In this document: one piece after another, positions 6,449 through 7,215 of the stretch | How positions within the stretch are numbered: the first letter of the stretch is position 1 | Layout: every line of letters starts with the position of its first letter | Source: an uncultured Flavobacteriia bacterium | GTDB taxonomy: Bacteria > Bacteroidota > Bacteroidia > Flavobacteriales > Flavobacteriaceae | NCBI GenBank assembly: GCA_946482495.1 | Contig: CAMLRV010000113.1 | Coordinates: 1-7,215 of the forward strand | Reading direction: 5' to 3' | Length of the DNA: 7,215 nucleotides | Translations under genes and position numbers: made by a program | Notes under the pieces: generated by a model | The model's database searches: none | Told to the model about the DNA's origin: nothing | Seen by the model: only the letters and a program-made list of their open reading frames with translations

Positions 6449-6489
6449 CAATAATGAGTTAACGGTCGTTCAACTTTAAAATTTAAATA

Positions 6490-6687
6490 ATGGCGAGACA
6501 GATTTTAGCATATACCAAATCTATTTTAGAACGTGTTAGTTTCGATGTAAAATTATTTTGCAAAGAACTTGAAAAAGCTACAAGGGTTTTATTACCTTTT
6601 GAATTGGAGGAACTTAGAGAATGGTTACTAAGTTTTACAGAAGAAAAACCAGAATTAAGACAATGTATAGTTTACATCGATAACTAA
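6490..6687 (+). CDS. Conserved-looking small protein of unknown function
   Basis: A 65-residue soluble protein that I cannot assign to a named family. It has no signal peptide or membrane segment. It is rich in Glu (10) and Lys/Arg (10) and should be mostly helical: about 5-16, 19-33 and 36-49, the last beginning at Pro36 with the amphipathic stretch FELEELREWLLSF. Single Cys residues occur at 24 and 59. It looks like a real gene: an ATG after an A-rich leader (AAATTTAAATA), typical of Bacteroidota starts; amino-acid composition like a folded protein; a stop codon 6 bases before a strong terminator; and a plus-strand position after mnmD. My impression is that similar small proteins occur in flavobacteria, but this is unverified. 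The size and charge would suit a small regulatory or adaptor protein, which is speculation. Confidence 0.75.
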   Translation: MARQILAYTKSILERVSFDVKLFCKELEKATRVLLPFELEELREWLLSFTEEKPELRQCIVYIDN

Positions 6688-6693
6688 AAAAAG

Positions 6694-6730
6694 AAAAATC
6701 CCGTTTTGATATATTCCGAACGGGATTTTT
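6694..6730. terminator. Bidirectional intrinsic terminator between convergent genes
   Basis: A perfect 12-bp stem (6694-6705 with 6719-6730, AAAAATCCCGTT/AACGGGATTTTT) encloses a 13-base loop. The plus-strand exit has a T-run from 6726 to 6732. The minus-strand exit has the complementary run from the A-rich stretch 6686-6698. It lies 6 bases after the 65-residue gene's stop and 8 bases after the stop of the convergent minus-strand gene, so it can end both transcripts. Confidence 0.9.
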
Positions 6731-6738
6731 TTATGCTT

Positions 6739-7215
6739 CTAATTTTTATCTGAAAGAATCAGCGTTGATGGAATCTCAGAAAGCCAAATGCTTTTTGTTT
6801 CAATCAGTTTTTTCCAACTATTTACACTAATTATCATTAAATCATTTTGTTTTAAGAATTCCTTTTCAATAGTTCTTTCATTGATTAAATGAATATGATT
6901 TGGTGCAAATTGTTCTATTGATCGGATTAATTCTTTGATTTCCGGATTGTTTTTTATTTTCCCAACCGCATCTAAAACGGTTATTTGAGCTCCAGAATTT
7001 TTAATTAACTTTTGCCCAAACTGAATTAAATTAATATCGGTTTCACTAAAAATCGGAATGAAAACCGTGTTTGTTTTTTCGAAACCTTTGTCTAATAATA
7101 CTCCAACAGAAGTATCACTTTTACTAATAATGTTTTGTGTTCTATCATCAAACGGAGAACTTTCAAAAAGGTTTTCTTTTCCTATACGAATATATTAACA
7201 GGAGAATTATTAGTC
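6739..7215 (-). CDS. C-terminal part of a probable cation:proton antiporter, stress-protein-like domain (partial, possible frameshift)
   Basis: A coherent minus-strand frame runs from 7194 to a TAG at 6739-6741 (about 151 residues) with no start codon near its beginning, so it is the 3' part of a larger gene cut by the window edge. The peptide has the alternating strand/helix pattern of a universal-stress-protein-like domain: SVGVLLDKGF, then TVFIPIF (strand), a helix, AQITVLDAVGKI, a helix, HIHLINE, then NDLMIISVNSWKKLIE and a final STLILSDKN. This resembles the cytoplasmic tail of flavobacterial CPA2-type cation:proton antiporters, in which the tail follows the membrane domain. That family call is from memory of the pattern and is moderate. 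An in-frame TAA at 7195-7197 breaks the frame 18 bases before the window edge. The adjacent frame there reads LIILLLIY, a plausible preceding beta-strand, so a frameshift or sequence error is likely. Confidence 0.55.

Noticed and set aside
6455..6475. Imperfect palindrome around GTTAACGGTCGTTCAAC upstream of the 65-residue gene, considered as an operator
   Set aside because: The arms match only partly (AACG/CGTT core with mismatches) and one copy in A/T-rich DNA is not enough to claim a regulator site.

Overview
The window looks like a chromosomal segment from a flavobacterium or close relative in the Bacteroidota. The DNA is very AT-rich. Starts lack convincing Shine-Dalgarno sequences and often have A-rich leaders. 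The promoter-like sites match the Bacteroidota pattern (TAnnTTTG near -7, sometimes TTG near -33), and the proteins read like flavobacterial family members. No phage, insertion sequence, CRISPR, rRNA or tRNA gene was seen.

Layout. Bases 1-68 hold a strong stem-loop terminator. Bases 69-5582 are a five-gene block on the minus strand. In transcription order it holds a DEAD-box RNA helicase, a membrane-anchored von Willebrand factor A protein with a BatA-type N terminus, a dihydroorotase-like protein that has lost most of its metal ligands, a 103-residue DUF4870-like membrane protein and a serine alpha/beta hydrolase. The last four genes are packed tightly: a 4-base ATGA overlap, a 1-base TAATG overlap and a 9-base gap. 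The helicase ends 32 bases before the second gene and may have its own promoter. Bases 5583-5719 are a divergent intergenic region with promoter boxes and two short heptamer-phased repeat arrays in opposite orientation. Bases 5720-6388 (plus) encode a stand-alone MnmD-type tRNA methyltransferase. Bases 6490-6687 (plus) encode an unrecognised 65-residue protein. A bidirectional terminator at 6694-6730 separates it from a convergent minus-strand gene, whose C-terminal part fills 6739 to the window edge and resembles the stress-protein-like tail of a cation:proton antiporter.

How the genes may work together. The helicase and MnmD both act on RNA, but nothing else links them. The four coupled genes do not form a recognised pathway. 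The vWA protein and the small membrane protein sit in the inner membrane. The dihydroorotase-like protein is probably a non-catalytic member of its family, comparable to the PyrX/PyrC' subunits that scaffold aspartate transcarbamoylase. The most notable points are this pseudoenzyme in translational coupling with a BatA-like membrane protein, the DEFD form of helicase motif II, and the inverted heptamer arrays around the mnmD promoter.
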